Assembly (NCBI GenBank): GCA_037044905.1
Contig: JBAOKB010000118.1
Location: 186,001-250,000, forward strand
Direction of reading: 5' to 3'
From: Hortaea werneckii
Taxonomy: Eukaryota; Ascomycota; Dothideomycetes; Mycosphaerellales; Teratosphaeriaceae
DNA: 64,000 bases
A model generated the notes under the pieces. It did not search any database, was not told where the DNA came from, and was given only the letters and a program-made list of their open reading frames with translations. A program made the position numbers and the translations under genes. Position 1 is the stretch's first letter, and every line of letters starts with the position of its first letter. Below are positions 23,757 to 35,440 of this stretch, one piece after another.

Positions 23757-24580
23757 ATCTTGATCATAGCGAACTGGATAGCCCAACCCCAATCTACATT
23801 GAGACCAAAAGTCTTCGTGATAGGACTGTCAAGACTGGCACGACTAGTATCGGCGATGCCCTGGCCCTGCTTGGCTACAAACGACTCGGTTGGAAGGACA
23901 TACGCTCTCGTCATTTGGTGCACACCTGGGCCAACGGCGATTACGATGCTCTCATAGATCAAACAAGGTTCTACGATGCCTTCGAGGACTTGCCATGGCC
24001 GCGCATGTTTAGAGAAATGGCAGAGCTGTATCCGAATGCGAAATTCATCCTAAGCCTGAGAAGGGATGAACAGGTGTGGCTTGAAAGTATGCGACGGCAT
24101 GTTGGGAGAGGTGCTTGGCAACCATATGCCTGGTTCTACGGGGCAACGGAAGTTGAGGGCAACGAGGCAACGGTCCTGAGTGCGTACCGGAATCATACGG
24201 CTGACGTGCGTCAATTCTTTGCCGACAAGCAGGAAAGATACGCAGAGATGAACATTGATGATGGCGACCGAAGTTGGGACACCTTGTGCTCAGTTGCTGA
24301 ATGTCCACAAGGTTGCATTCCGGCTGTTCCTTTCCCGAAAAGCAATACTGCTATTCACTGGAACCATAACGTCCTGGTGGATTTCCTGCATTGGTTGTGG
24401 AGTTGGACGATTACGAGAATCGAGGAGTGGAGCGCAGCTAGCTACTATCAGGGCGGCCGCCCAAATACCAATGTCATACTGCGTGCTTGTTGGAGCGTGA
24501 TAGATGTTATTGAACAGGCTTGCAGTGAACTATATTTCAAGCTGGTGGTGCAGCAGCAGGCGCCATTGGAGGTCCGCTGA
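23757..24580 (+). CDS. Sulfotransferase-like P-loop protein (Sulfotransfer_4 type), frame-broken
   Basis: Fungal protein of the Sulfotransfer_4 type, which transfers a sulfo group from PAPS to an unknown acceptor. PKVFVIGLSR lies in one frame and TGTTSIGDALALLGYKRLGW in the next, so the 5'-phosphosulfate loop SRTGTTS is split by a one-base deficit at CAAG, 23830-23833. The rest runs unbroken: DIRSRHLVHTWANGD, FEDLPWPRMFREM, AKFILSLRRDEQVWLESMRR, YAEMNIDDGD and PFPKSNTAIHWNHN. The tail has a Trp-rich hydrophobic segment. No in-frame ATG precedes PKVF, so the true start is unresolved and may be in an upstream exon. The gene is either a recent pseudogene or damaged by an assembly error. Confidence 0.75.
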
Positions 24581-25016
24581 TGGAGCAACACATAGTCGCT
24601 CATAGAGATATGCTTATATAGAGAGCTGCACGTGATTGACCTGTGATCGCTTTCAAGTGTAAGGTGTGATGCTTGAGATATACACCGTGCCCTCTCAACA
24701 TCTCCTGTTATGTCGCATAATGAAATCTACTTCGAGGTGACTGTTGAGGTTGGAGCTATCATCGATTTTTATTGTGGCCGCAAAACACTCCTTCGATTTC
24801 AGCTGGCTACAAAGAAATTGCAATCTGTCGAGCATGGCTTTCATGAGGTATTTCGGTCAAGCAACAGTTGACACGTTCAAAGCTGTTTCTATCTACAGCA
24901 GCCACGTCCATCGGCAGGTTCCGCAAGCTGACAGCCCCATGAGGAATGACAATTCAAGGTAGGTATCTTCGCAGCTACTCAAAATGTAGAACCTTTGTGT
25001 AAACAATGTCATCAGA
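24581..25016. other. Spacer, no feature recognised
   Basis: Intergenic between two plus-strand genes. Nothing beyond a likely promoter for the Nudix gene. Confidence 0.4.
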
Positions 25017-25730
25017 ATGCCAGCACAGCCATCTGCGCCCTTTTATGGGAACTATCCAAGCGAGAAACTTACCATTGGAGCTGGCGTAGCAATATTCCAT
25101 CTGGCCTCACAACGTGTGGTGGTATGCTACCATTCCCAAGACCGCTACTGGTTCCTACCCAAAGGGCGACGCAATGCCAATGAAGAAACAAGGACAGCAG
25201 CAGAGCGGGAAGGCTTTGAAGAATCAGGCTATAGGAATCGAGTGCTGCCTTTGCCCATGAAGCACAGGCAACCAGATCCAGGTGGAGGCCACGAACGTTT
25301 TGTCACAGAGCCGATATGGACGCAGATGCTACCTCTCACGACCACCTCTCAGTACATGCTGTTCTGGTATGCTGCTGAAACTGTACCCAAAAATGTCGAA
25401 GAGTCATACGGTGCAGCTGGAAGCAACAGCAACAGCAGTCAAAGTGCGAGAACCTATGCGCCTCCGCCACCATTCCCGTCGGACCTGAGCTTGAAGGCAA
25501 GGATGGAGCAGGATTCAGTAATCAGCGAGACTGGCGAGGCTACGACTTACGAGCCGGTATGGCACGAAGGTACTGGTGTGGATGAAGAAGAGCTTCTATA
25601 CAGAAGCTTCCTACTCCCGATAGATGAAGCAATTAGAAAGCTCCAAGGGAGTGTGATGGGTGATGTGGTACGCCGAGGTTGGGAAGGTGTGAAATTGAGA
25701 ATGGATATGGAGAGCCAGGAATCAATTTGA
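25017..25730 (+). CDS. Nudix hydrolase
   Basis: Single exon, 237 residues. Nudix enzymes split nucleoside diphosphates linked to another group. The Nudix box G-x5-E-x7-RE-x2-EE-x-G is complete: the G of PKGRRNAN starts it, E follows, then AEREGFEESGY supplies the metal-binding glutamates at about residues 62-70. The strand before it (YWFLPKGRR) and GAGVAIFHLASQRVVVCYH near the N-terminus fit the fold. The insert between about 115 and 160 is Ser/Asn/Pro-rich and variable. The substrate cannot be told from sequence. The start is the first ATG; coding is unbroken. Confidence 0.9.
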   Translation: MPAQPSAPFYGNYPSEKLTIGAGVAIFHLASQRVVVCYHSQDRYWFLPKGRRNANEETRTAAEREGFEESGYRNRVLPLPMKHRQPDPGGGHERFVTEPIWTQMLPLTTTSQYMLFWYAAETVPKNVEESYGAAGSNSNSSQSARTYAPPPPFPSDLSLKARMEQDSVISETGEATTYEPVWHEGTGVDEEELLYRSFLLPIDEAIRKLQGSVMGDVVRRGWEGVKLRMDMESQESI

Positions 25731-26285
25731 GAAGCACAAAACTATTTGCCTGCCAAATTCTGTTCTCTCTACGTCTGGAAAAAGTCCATCCTTGTCTCGT
25801 TCCAGTTTGATTATGAGGCCTTTTCTGATTATTGGCAGCTGCCTTTGCTGTACCTAGGCACCAATCTATGCACCTCTACCTTGGCGCCAGGACAGAGAGT
25901 GAAGATGACCACAAAAGCGCATGTCATAAGCTTGTGACCAGGCAGGCTGTTTGAAGGCACAGACCCGAACTGCCGGCACCTAGTTACTCTGGCACTCGAA
26001 TCACGATTTGTGGCCTAGTTGCGTATTTCTACACTGGGTATCGTCTAGCGAGGACAATAGGGTAGACAGTGATTATACGAATGGAATTAGACAGGCTTAA
26101 GCGTCACGAGGCCCGTTCAGAGACCCTCGATTTCTGAGACTGGGAACCGTACGAAGTCGTCGATGGCGTAGCAGAACATTAGGCTTGAACGCTCGCTACA
26201 GGAAAAGTTCGCATCAGTATGATATTCGGCACGTATTTACATAAACTCAACCAGCAAAAGGACTTCCCCAAGATTGGACCGGCTT
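25731..26285. other. Convergent spacer, no feature recognised
   Basis: Lies between the Nudix gene and the 3' end of the DUF3074 gene. No RNA gene or repeat was recognised. Confidence 0.4.
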
Positions 26286-28390
26286 TCAAGACGCCACTGC
26301 CTCCTTACTCTCAGTCTTCTCCCCCGAATCCAGACTCCGCTTACTATCCATACTCTTGGTCCGTTTCTTCCCCGTCCCCATCTCATCCTGCACGCCCTTG
26401 AGGGCCTCATTCCCGCCTAGCTTACCCACACGTTGCGCTAGGAGGGTATTCTCCCTTTGTAACTCTTCCATCCGCTCGACTAGAAGCTGGTTCTCGCGCT
26501 TATAGCTGTCGAGCTGGTTTCTGAATTCGTCACGCTCGCGGCTGACCATCGAGAGTTTGCTGGCATCGTCTTTCTTCCGTTTCTTCTCCTCGGCCTTCTT
26601 CGCTTCCTTTTCCTTCTTGCGTTCGAGCTTCTCGATCTCCTTCCGATGTCGCTCCTCGGCTTTCTTCATGTCTCGCTCCAGCTTGTCTTTGGCCTTGTCC
26701 TGCTCCGTCTGGTCCTTCTCCTGGCTCTTCTTCAGCTTCTCCTCTTCCTCTGCCCTCTTCTTTGCCAGTTTCCTGTCAAGCCTTTCCCTTTCTCTGGCGA
26801 TCTTTAGGATTTCCTTCTCGTGCTGGTTCTTCTTCTCACCGGATTTGCCACCCATGGCCAGCTCTGCTGAGGATTCTCCGCTTGCTAGGCTCAGAGCTTC
26901 GGTAGAAGCGTTAGGCTGTTGAGCAGTAGAGACTTGCCGCATTTCTTCCGCAGACATGAACGAGTTGACGCTGGATGTGTCGTCACTGGAGCTATCGCTG
27001 TCATCGTTGCCGTCTTTCTGATCAGGATGCATATAATTGCGGTATCCGGAAGCGACTGCAGCTGGCGCATAAGCGTCCAATCCCGCTTCCACTCGAGAAA
27101 GGAAGCCATTCTGGTCTGTTGGTGGCTCTGTCATCGACTTCTGCATTGGTTTGATCTCAGGGCTTGACTTGGCCACTCCTTCTGGTAATGTGGTAGTCTG
27201 CTGACCTTGTGCTTCGGACACCTGTGCGTTTTCTTGAGATGCTTGTTGCTGTTGGTCCAGATCTTCCTCTGGATCGGGCACTTCTCCCTTGAAACTGGTT
27301 GCCCAAGTCAAGAACTTTGACACATCACCAAGCATAGCCTCGGGCGTGCCTCTTTCTACCAGAAAACGAGGGATACCTCCACCTGGGTCACTGCGGGTAA
27401 TCATGATCCATTCTACAGGATTGAGCTCACGGTCCGGAGACGATCCCTCGCCGCCTGTTGCGTCCTTCGGATGCAGATGCTGTCGATCTTCTTTTGCCCC
27501 GTCATCCTTAGACTCGGCTGCACCTACCGTGTGCCCTCGGCTCCTGGCTTCGTGGTGCTCGCCCTCAGTTTGCGAGGGCAGGTTTGGTGTCGACTTGGCC
27601 TTTGCCTGGTGCAGTGGAATCTCTCGAATAAGTTCCACAGATTCGTATCGCCCCCTAACAAACCGGATCGTTCAGGTGCATCCGGGTGGTCCACTGGCCT
27701 GGAGACAATCATGTAATGTCTTGGCAAATGCGTTTTGCCGCCTTCCACTTCCGCAGCGCTTTTGTCGCTTAGAGCATTCTCCGTAGTCATGATGAGTGGT
27801 ATAAACTCCCGTGGCGTTACAGGGCCCGGAAACTGTGCGCTTAGCTCAAATACCTCCAGCTTCCCAGCTTCTCCCGTCAGTCGTTCTACCCGTCTATCAG
27901 CGGCCAGTCCTCTCACCGCGCCGGCGCCAGGACCACCCTTCACAGTCAATGAATGTGGAAATTCTCTCTGCATAGCTCTCTTGAATTTGTCAAAGCCCAT
28001 GCCCTCGAGAACACTACTCCTCGCGAACCACGCCCCATGTCTGTCCTTTCCGGCCATCTTATACACTGACACATCTAATGGGTTCTTGCTCTTATCAAAT
28101 TTCATGGGCTTGCCCCAATGCTTCTGTAGATCTTCATGGTCCTTATGCGGCGGGAAAGATCGTACTCTCGAGGGGTACATATCGTTGACGGATCCAGCGG
28201 TGTTGGGCTGCTTGAAATGGGGCTCTGAAGAATGGAATGGCTCGCCATTTGGGGGTGGAGGCACCGAGTTGATGATGAGCTCGCCAGCGGAATACGCATC
28301 TTTCATGTACTGGTCAAGATTGTCTTGAGGCACGTCAGACCAATTGGTTGGGAGGAGTGTCCTCAGTGCATCATGCAGTTCAGCAGCCAT
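26286..28390 (-). CDS. DUF3074 (START-like) protein with C-terminal coiled coil, frame-broken
   Basis: The first 245 residues match the fungal DUF3074 family, a lipid-binding START-like fold: MAAELHDALRTLLPTNW, then DVSVYKMAGKDRHGAWFARS, FPGPVTPREFIPLI and HYMIVSRPVDHPDAPERSG. The frame then breaks at a T-run (plus-strand A-run 27660-27662). Adding one T would continue as VRGRYESVELIREIPL, which the family expects. The second part carries GGGIPRFLVERGTPEAML and a disordered linker. A long Lys/Glu/Arg-rich coiled coil covers about residues 500-670. Full length would be about 701 residues. A lipid-related, membrane-contact role is inference. It is divergent from the TBC1D5-like gene. Confidence 0.82.
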
Positions 28391-29235
28391 GATGGGGCGG
28401 GCGGCGCTGGGGCAGGGCAGGGAAACAGAGTAGTGGTCGTGAACCCAAGAGACACGGGACTACGCAAGCAACAATGACAAGACAAGCCTGAGAGGGTAGG
28501 CTTCAAGTTATCGGCCTGCACGAGGTCTATATCCCCCGTTCCGTATAAGCCGGCGCTATGGACAGTAACGAGGTGGTGATGTCAGCCTTGCAATCCAGCC
28601 CACGCGACAGATGGACGTGTAAACATTCGTATCTCCCAATAAACCACTCGTCCCTTTGCACTTTTCTGTCGAAGCGAAGCGCGATAGAACAATTATTTGA
28701 CAGACCCTCTTGCTACCATCCTGGCTGTCGATCGTTGTCCCTGCTGCCGCCTAAGATCATTGGACTCTGACCTTTCGCCTTTCGCCGACGTCGCCTATCG
28801 ATAAGGTATGATCGCGTACGGACGTCACTTCCCCTCGGCTGACTCAGCCCCTGTAGGTGCATTGGCCACTGCAGTCAATCTGGGCCTTGAGCAGCCTCAG
28901 GTGTGCCCATACGGAGACCGTACAGTATTCTGCTTGAACAGAGGATGTAAGTCGTCCCATGAAACAACTTGATTCGCAGTCATAAGAGACCATTCCTTGT
29001 TCACCAAGCCGAGAGGTCTAGTCCCAATGTGTCTGTCAAACGTAGCAAGAGCGATCCAACTCGTCCTCTCTCGCCTCCCTTCATCGTCGCTGGCAAAGCC
29101 CCGGGGTCGGCCCGGCTGCCGCCATTCACTTCATCTGCCGAACAGCTCACTTATCCGTCCGCCTGGAGAGTAGAAGATGATAGTAGTTGGCAGGGTATCA
29201 CATCGATATACTTGGACTCTCGCACGGTAATCAAC
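28391..29235. promoter_or_regulatory. Divergent promoter and possible 5' exon of the TBC gene
   Basis: Lies between the DUF3074 start and the conserved start of the TBC protein. Sequence from 28980 is open and in frame with the TBC gene but has no ATG. A small upstream frame starts at 28808 (MIAYGRHF) and ends at a GTAAGT donor at 28947, facing an acceptor TTCGCAG at 28979; the phases of that pairing do not match. The true N-terminus is therefore unresolved. Confidence 0.4.
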
Positions 29236-31538
29236 ATGCGGAGCTTGGAAAGTGCTTCCAGCAGCTGGCAAGACCTCAAGCAGTATAGGTCTCTTGATAA
29301 TCTCCGGGAGGCAACACGTATTGAAGGGCGGTCTTCAGCTGTTGCAAGTGCCGGCCTTCGCTCTGCTGCATGGAAGGCATTCCTCCTCCTCGAGACCCTT
29401 GACACATCGACATGGCCGAAGACGCTGGCGTCATCCCGCTCTGCGTACGATTCCCTTCGCATGCATTTCTTACAGCAACTGGAGAATCAGGATGAAGTAG
29501 GCAACGATGAAAAGAACGCCCATGTAGGCACAGAGGTAAGCCCCAGGCGAGGCCACCACGTCAAGCAGCTCCAATCTGACTCTTGCTGAGACCTGAAAGC
29601 CGGCGGCCTTCGAAACGCTCAAGCAGAATGAGGACCTCAGGGCAGAGATCCAGCAGGATGTTGACAGATGCATGCCTGAGAACCTTTACTTCCGCCAGCC
29701 AGAAACGCAACAGATGCTTTTGGACATCCTCTTTGTATTCTGCAAGCTGAATCCTGATATCAGCTATAGACAAGGCATGCACGAACTCTTAGCCCCGATT
29801 CTTTGGGTAGTGGAGAGGGATGCTGTCGATCTTGGCCAGAGCAGCAAAGCCCATGGTGAGGATGTGGTCGTTCGGGCAGTTTTCAGCTCGGAACACATTG
29901 AGCACGATGCCTTCGCCATTTTCAGCCAGCTGATGCATAGCGCGAAGAACTTCTACGAACAGACGACTCATTCCGGTCGAGAAAACCCCATGGTGCTTCG
30001 AAGTCAACGAATAATGGGGGAATTGCTTGCAAAAGCAGATCCAGACCTCTCTCAACATCTCGACACGATAGGCATACTACCACAGATCTTCCTGCTACGG
30101 TGGATACGTCTTCTTTTTGGCAGAGAATTTCCCTTCGATGATGTGCTTACTATGTGGGATGTCATGTTCGCTGAAGATACTTCACTGGAGCTTGTGGACT
30201 ACGTATGCTTAGCGATGATACTTCGCATACGCTGGGAGTTGATTGAAAGCGATTACAACACAGCGATAGCCCTGCTCTTACGCTACCCGCAACCACACAG
30301 AGATCATCCAGCTCAGAGCTTCGTGATAGACGCTCTCTATTTACGTGATCATTTGGGCACCGAAGGAAGTGGCTATTTGATTCTCAAGTACACTGGTCGT
30401 CCATTGATGCCCACGGACCGACCCGCAACACCTCCTGCTCTCCAGCGCAACATCACGAACTTTTCAGGCGCCAACGCTGCCAAAGCTGCGGCCGCCGCCG
30501 CGGGCGGATTAAGGCCTCAGAATGCGTTCCGACAGAAGGCTAACATAGAATCTCTCATGCAATCGACAGCCAAGAACATCTATGCAAGAGGCGAATCACT
30601 TGGCATCGGGAAAGCTGTGCGCAATGCCGTGGACGAGGTTCATAAACGAGCTCAAGAGATTAGAGATACACAGACCCCGTCCTTGCCACCACGAGCACCG
30701 CACGGAGGCCACGGTGCGCTCTACGGCAAGATCAAGTCACTCGAAGCGCGAAACGCGCAACTTTCGAAGCTGCTTGACGGTGCAGTCAATGAATTGTGGG
30801 ATTATCAGAAACTCGTGGCTGAAAAGGAGAAGAAGCCAGAAGAAAGCGGACCTTCGCATGAGCTTGAACAGCTGAGCATGGCTATTGCAAAGGCGCAATT
30901 TGTGCAGGTATATCTCTCTGATCCTAGTCTGCCGCTCTCAGAGCCCGATGCTGAGGCATCACATGCGGCGAACGGTACTGAGCAAGGAAATGCTGCCAAA
31001 ACGGCTGCAGAGAAGTCACCGGCACCTGGAGACCGCGGAGCCAGACAGGAGAGCCAACTGAGTAAAACCGATACCGTTGAGAGTGAATGTACCTTTCGCT
31101 CTTGCAGATCCCTCCACGTTTGAGGATGATGATGATTCGTTGGCCTCCACGCCAACGTAACAATCGACTGCTACAGCAGCTCCGACCAGTCCCTCTGACC
31201 AACCGGTCAGCCATGATGACACAGAGATAAACATTGACCCTTCTTCTCCCCAAAGCCGATCAAATGAAAGAGTTACGCGCGCAGATCGCCCCGCGCTGGC
31301 GGAGAGCTCGTTCTCCTGGATGCTGGATCAGGAGCAGCCTCCTGAAAAGCCGGCTGCATCGAAAACCAGTTCAAAGCCGGATCAAGGGCGTAGTCGTGGG
31401 ATTCTCTTTGGCGAACAAGAGGAGATTGATGCCTCCCCAACGCAGGTCAAACGAGCTTCCGGGCGGGGCCGAAAGCAAAAGGTACCCGCGACAAAGATCC
31501 CCACAGGCGACGCTGCAGACGTGGGCGATCTGCGATAA
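29236..31538 (+). CDS. TBC-domain Rab GTPase-activating protein, TBC1D5-like
   Basis: GAP for Rab GTPases in endosome/retromer traffic, by analogy with TBC1D5. Model: 29236-29535, 29600-31082 and 31177-31538 (714 residues). Intron 1 is a clear GTAAGC..AAAG in phase 0. Intron 2 (GTGAAT..CTACAG, phase 1) is inferred because it joins the TBC body to a downstream SSFSWMLDQE and RSRGILFGEQEE tail that belongs to this family. TBC motifs are PDISYRQGMHELLAPILWV (arginine-finger helix), IFLLRWIRLLFGREFP (an IxxRWxR-like core) and DDVLTMWDVMFAED. The catalytic Arg lies in RWIR and the Gln finger in YRQG. A C-terminal helix has AKAQFVQVYL. The N-terminal extension upstream of MRSLESAS is uncertain. Confidence 0.85.
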
Positions 31539-31615
31539 GATCGAGTCGATCGCTCCGTATGTAGTCTTTTCCGTGCTGCAATTCGAAAACAGTGGAAACA
31601 GCTGCGTTCCGCTTC

Positions 31616-32701
31616 TCAGCCTGCGTCGCCCGACATCTGCCCAATGCTATTGTAGAAGTGCTTGCACGGTTCATCCAAAAAGCTGACCGGATAGATAAAC
31701 TCCAATAGCACACGTCTCACCTGCTCCCAATAGCTTAGCTGTAAATCTTGCAGCAGTGAACTCAGCGACCGGTGAAAGAATCCAGCGGTGGCGCCAGTCG
31801 TCACGCTGATGATGAAGACCGCCCATAGAGAGGCCTCGGCTGATTTCGGCTCCTCGAGAGCACTATGATCGAGCTGAGTTGCTTCTGACCAGGCCGCTTC
31901 AAGCCCGATTTGATATCTTCGGTCCCGCGCAAATACCTCGCCGTTAGCCCTCTGGCCCTGGAAAATCGTCAAGCAAGTACAGGCGATCCGCAAATGACCT
32001 TGGATGGGATGGCCCGGCTGCGTTGCTAATCCGGCGGTACCCACGATCAAGTCGTAGAGCAGCTGATGGAGCCGAATCTCGACCCCGGGACTGTCGTAGT
32101 CGACACATGCAGTGCGGCTTAGCAAAGTAGACATCATGTCGGAGATGTGGATGCGTTGTTGCAGGGAGGCAAAGCCGCGTGGCAAGGCCACAGGGAGCTG
32201 GAATTTCGTCGACTCGCTTGGTGATCGGGGGCTAGATGATGAGATGTTCGAGAAAGAATCCGACCGCATGGCAAATGTTGGCATGGATGGTGTTGCCAAG
32301 GTAGACGATGGATCCCATGCATCGCCCAGTACACTAGGTAGCCATCTCAGTAATGGCAAGTCGTCAAGAGGGGTCCGTGACTCCGGGCTGGCTTGTGGTG
32401 CATAGAGCGTTTGGTCTCGGGTATTCTCACTGCTACTCGATGATCGCACAGGTCCTTGAGCACATGGACTTCGTGCGGACGGGGATTGGACAGGCTCGTA
32501 TGAAGTGCCTTCCCTCTCGCCCCTGTTCCGTGCTCTAGTCACTCGACTTTGTGCAGCGCTAGCTCGTGCAGCCTGTGCACGAACAATGCGTCGTGATGCC
32601 TCTGTATGTCGCCCTCGTTCAGAGACAATGACTAAGGGCGCCGGACGGTCGTCTTGTCGTGCCGGTGACGAATCGGATCGTCTGTCACCAGGGAAGGACA
32701 T
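31616..32701 (-). CDS. Fungal-specific transcription-factor-like protein
   Basis: Single exon, 361 residues, with no Zn2Cys6 motif. The opening PLVIVSERGRHTEASRRI, then VRAQAARASAAQSRVTRARN, is a signature of fungal regulators with the Fungal_trans_2-type domain. These often begin with this basic segment in place of a zinc cluster. The end, YWEQVRRVLLEFIYPVSFLD followed by EPCKHFYNS, matches the C-terminus of that family. The middle is Ser/Pro-rich. At 361 residues it is shorter than the 450-550 I would expect. It is convergent with the TBC gene, with only 77 bases between stop codons. Targets are unknown. Confidence 0.78.
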   Translation of the reverse strand: MSFPGDRRSDSSPARQDDRPAPLVIVSERGRHTEASRRIVRAQAARASAAQSRVTRARNRGEREGTSYEPVQSPSARSPCAQGPVRSSSSSENTRDQTLYAPQASPESRTPLDDLPLLRWLPSVLGDAWDPSSTLATPSMPTFAMRSDSFSNISSSSPRSPSESTKFQLPVALPRGFASLQQRIHISDMMSTLLSRTACVDYDSPGVEIRLHQLLYDLIVGTAGLATQPGHPIQGHLRIACTCLTIFQGQRANGEVFARDRRYQIGLEAAWSEATQLDHSALEEPKSAEASLWAVFIISVTTGATAGFFHRSLSSLLQDLQLSYWEQVRRVLLEFIYPVSFLDEPCKHFYNSIGQMSGDAG

Positions 32702-35440
32702 GCTCGGGCCGCATCCGGATCCTGCGTTACTGTTCGGCGGGTTTACCGTATTACTGCTGGGTGGCGAACATGTGAGAGCAGGTTCATGAAGATCATCAGA
32801 AACAGCTAATAAGCAAGACTGACAGTGCGCGAGTCATCCGTGTCGAAGGAAAGGTTGTATTCGGGGCATTTAGCTTGGATACTTGAGCATGGCGAGAAAC
32901 AGCCGACGCTTGTCTTATATCTGATCACTCCCACAATAATACGGCAGACAAGTCTCAGAGGGAGCCTACCCATGCTCAACCTTAGCTTTGGGGTTGAAAC
33001 GGCGTGCCGCATGTGGCGAAAGTCCATTTCTATGCTTTAAGCCCCGGTCTAGCTTCGCTGTGCAGATCTAATTTGCAGTTCCGTAATTTGGTCGCGGCGC
33101 CGCGAGGTACGGCGTGACTGAGAGACGCTCCAACAGCCGCTTCGGACGATGCAGGGTGCCTCCGAACAGGTTTGGTGCTGCGCAGCACTCTCCAAATGCT
33201 TTAACTTCTTACGAGTGTAGACGCCATTTCGTTTCGTGGCGGCTTCATCGAGCAGGATTGGGCCGGCTGGCTTCTCCTGGCAATGCAAGCCGGTGCAACC
33301 GTGCAAGCATTCAACAGGCCGTCATCCTTGCGCTTGTAGATCGCGTGGTGTTCCCAAGCCCTGGGAGCAATCCAAAGTCTCCGGTCCGGTAAGATGGGAG
33401 GCGGTAGATCAGCTAGAGATTGTGGAAATATCTGATTCGCTGATACGGCGCTGTCTCCCCACAAAAGCGCCCAAAACTATCGCATCGACCCGTCGCAGAG
33501 CAGGGCTGCATACGTAGCACAACGACTACTGTGGCGAGACGCAGGATTTCTACGTCGCTATGCTCGGTAGTTTGGTAACATGAGAGGGCGATGATAAGAG
33601 GAGTAAGAGAAGCGACAGCGTGATCGTCAAGCCATCGGGGACCATCACTCAACCGCCCCTCACAGCCACCCCGAGAGCTAGTTTGACATGATGGTCGATG
33701 GAAACGGGAACTCCCCCAGAGACATGAAACGTGTAGCAGCCGCGTGGGGGCCAATCACAGAATGTACGAACTTCAGGCTGCCGAGGCGAAAGACTTCATT
33801 ACAATGGAGTCTCGCGTGTGTAGTCCGAAGCTTGTTGTGCGAACTCTATGCATGTCTCGCATGTCTGGGTGTCTACAGGGCTCCAGCCTTTCAGGACGCC
33901 CACATGGCGCGCTTTCGGTAGGTGAGTTCTGCTGTGTGATTCACTGAAAACTACACGACCGGAAACTTGGCTGTCGTGTTCCTGATGTCACTATCCCTAC
34001 AGCTGCTGCTGCTGTGATGCGTTTTCCGTAGATAGCAGGAAGAGGTCGAGCTTGTACTAGAACGCTTTGGGGAGGTGCATGGTCGCGTACGCTTATTTAT
34101 TAGCAAGAGTCGTTTATAAGGTTTTGCAGGCTCACCATCACTACATGGCCGGTGAGTTGAGGCCAAGTAAAGTTGCTGTCGTCTTGCTCGAGCATGATTG
34201 CTCAGTGACATATAGAAAGGGTCACCATTGGTAAGACTGTCGAGGTCGTATAATGAACGAAGGCGAATGTCTGGACCGGGAGCCGCCGTAGCCGCTGGCG
34301 GCTCCTTCAGCCTATTGAGGGTCGCTGACGCGAGCGCATGCGAATGTGTGTGTGTGTGTATCGCAAGTCGAGGCGATTTGTTACTTTCGAACAAATTTAA
34401 TTTCCATTTACCTTTCGTGGCATCTATCAGCTGATTAGTGCGGCGTAGAAGAAGACACACAACGCCCGGGAACTTCCTGTCACCTGCAGAGGAATGACAC
34501 CGCTCGGCAGTGTCAACAGCCGTTGGAGGCTAAAACGAACTTCGCTCCGCCCGCTGCATCATCAATAAGTAATGTCTTGGGATCTGCGCTTTTACTACTC
34601 CTTCTCCGGGTCAAGTAGAAAAACCGAACTTTGCTAAACTACTTCTAATACACAGACTCGCTGATCCCTCCAAAATGGTCCCGCTGGTCGCATTGGAGGT
34701 AGGTCAAGATTGCCGTTTTTAGGCATTGTGAGAAGCGACAGTCCACCTGCGGGGATGAATACCATGCCGGCGCTTTCTTGCAAGACCACGCATCATTTTT
34801 CACAATCCATTAGATCACCATATCCACTCGTCCAAAATGGTTGAGTATGCACGAGATGCCGGTGAAGCCTGGATCAACATCGGCAGTCTACGAAGCGTCC
34901 AAAGAGGCGAGCGCTCGTTCCGCGCACTTCGATAGTAGTATAATATGAATCAAGAAACATGATCGCCATTATCGGAGTTGCAAGCAACCTAATGCTGATA
35001 TCTGCCGTCAGCAAGGTAAGACCTCCGATTCTTGGATCTACAGGACCTGTTTCAGGACTACGCTCTCCCACACACCCACGGGCTGAGATCTTGGGCGGCA
35101 TGAGTCAAGCAGACGCGACCGTTGTGATCGGCCGCATGCACTGGACGGCATGGACCGGTCACTAAAACCCATGGTAAATTTCATTGATTTTGTGCCTAGT
35201 CACCGCACATCCATTTACTGTGTCCTGAGAGCAAATCTACATTTCATGGCGCTAACAATAATGGTGGTGTTACAAATCTGTACATAACAACGTATCTCAC
35301 CAGCAATCTTATCTAAGATCGGAAAGACTTTGGAATGCAGCAGCCCCTGATCTACATGTAGAGCATCTTCCCAAGGGGCTTCAAATATCGACAAGTTCCT
35401 GCAGCAGCACTCTGCTTCTGGCAGCCAGTACCCCGCCACG
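32702..35440. other. Intergenic region, 2.7 kb
   Basis: No convincing gene. A minus-strand frame of 169 codons at 33951-34460 lacks resemblance to any family. A short GT microsatellite lies near 34346-34357. The left end is the promoter of the regulator and the right end that of the P450. Confidence 0.4.

Noticed and set aside
23757..24580. A very short intron as explanation of the sulfotransferase-like break
   Set aside because: Only one base is missing between conserved residues, which no intron can explain.
34340..34360. GT dinucleotide repeat
   Set aside because: A short ordinary microsatellite without further structure.
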